From the NCBI GenBank assembly GCA_026987225.1, contig JALSNB010000393.1, positions 1-6,018 on the forward strand: a stretch of DNA of 6,018 bases. The letters run 5' to 3'. Source of the DNA: Caldisericaceae bacterium. GTDB taxonomy: Bacteria; Caldisericota; Caldisericia; Caldisericales; Caldisericaceae. Of the stretch, positions 5,834 through 6,018 are shown in pieces. Both the position numbers and the translations under genes were made by a program. How positions within the stretch are numbered: position 1 is the stretch's first letter; each line of letters begins with the position of its first letter. The notes under the pieces are model-generated. The model made no database searches and was not told the origin of the DNA. It saw only the letters and a program-made list of their open reading frames with translations.

Positions 5834-6018
5834 ATGAAAGAATTTTTTAAAAGGAATTGGGTATATTACGTTATCAATGTGTTTCTCGCAGTCGGAGTTT
5901 ACTACGGCTCAAAAATTTACGATCTGACAAATCATCCTACCGCGCATGTTCACTGTTTACAAACGGCAATAGATAGAGCTGTTCCTTTTATTCCGCAATT
6001 CATAGTAATATACAATTC
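5834..6018 (+). CDS. Likely PAP2-family membrane phosphatase, N-terminal part (3' end outside window)
   Basis: Sixty-one residues are visible from ATG at 5834, with AAAGGAGG (5820-5827) 6 nt upstream. A basic N-terminus (MKEFFKRNW) leads into a hydrophobic segment (about 10-24). The sequence then reaches IDRAVPFIPQFIVIYN (46-61), which resembles the segment before the second helix in PAP2 / Aur1-like phosphatases. Such enzymes hydrolyse or transfer lipid-linked phosphate groups at the membrane. The catalytic motifs (KX6RP, PSGH, SRX5HX3D) would lie beyond the window, so the family call rests on this N-terminal pattern only. Divergence from plsY makes a phospholipid role plausible. The frame runs off the right edge. 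Confidence 0.6.
   Translation, partial: MKEFFKRNWVYYVINVFLAVGVYYGSKIYDLTNHPTAHVHCLQTAIDRAVPFIPQFIVIYN

Overview
The window is ordinary bacterial chromosome from an anaerobe of fairly low GC. It is dense with genes and has strong AGGAGG-type ribosome sites. The gene set (rubrerythrin, free rubredoxin, iron-type alcohol dehydrogenase) and the use of a TTG start fit groups such as Thermotogota, Caldisericota or Clostridia. This placement is inference and I would not go below that level. I see no phage, transposon, CRISPR array, tRNA or rRNA.

Layout. Bases 1-297 (+) are the 3' end of a CapA-family gene. A five-gene block on the minus strand then runs from right to left: rubrerythrin (4579-4076), rubredoxin (4064-3903), an intrinsic terminator (3879-3850), an iron-containing alcohol dehydrogenase (3821-2631), a cation diffusion facilitator carrying a C-terminal NifX/NafY-like domain (2629-1457), and an Fsr-like major facilitator transporter (1479-322). 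The last three genes are tightly packed: a 1-bp gap, then a 23-bp overlap. Divergent from rubrerythrin is a small helix-hairpin-helix protein of the DUF4332 type (4719-5123, +). Its stop codon overlaps the stop of a convergent plsY-like acyltransferase gene (5734-5120, -). Divergent from plsY, at the right edge, is the start of a likely PAP2-family membrane phosphatase (5834 onward, +).

How the genes may work together. Rubrerythrin plus rubredoxin is the classic NAD(P)H-linked peroxide reduction pair of anaerobes. The dehydrogenase and the metal exporter lie downstream of the terminator and have no convincing promoter of their own, so they are probably fed by read-through. That would couple peroxide defence to aldehyde/alcohol redox and metal export. 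At the right end, a glycerol-3-phosphate acyltransferase homologue and a lipid-phosphatase-like gene share an intergenic region in which the two predicted promoters overlap.

Most worth a second look: the CDF-NifX fusion; the plsY-like protein, which lacks the motif-1 arginine usually needed for activity; the overlapping plsY/PAP2 promoters; and the TGn extended -10 seen in all four promoters I can propose. I did not find a clearly new multi-gene system here.
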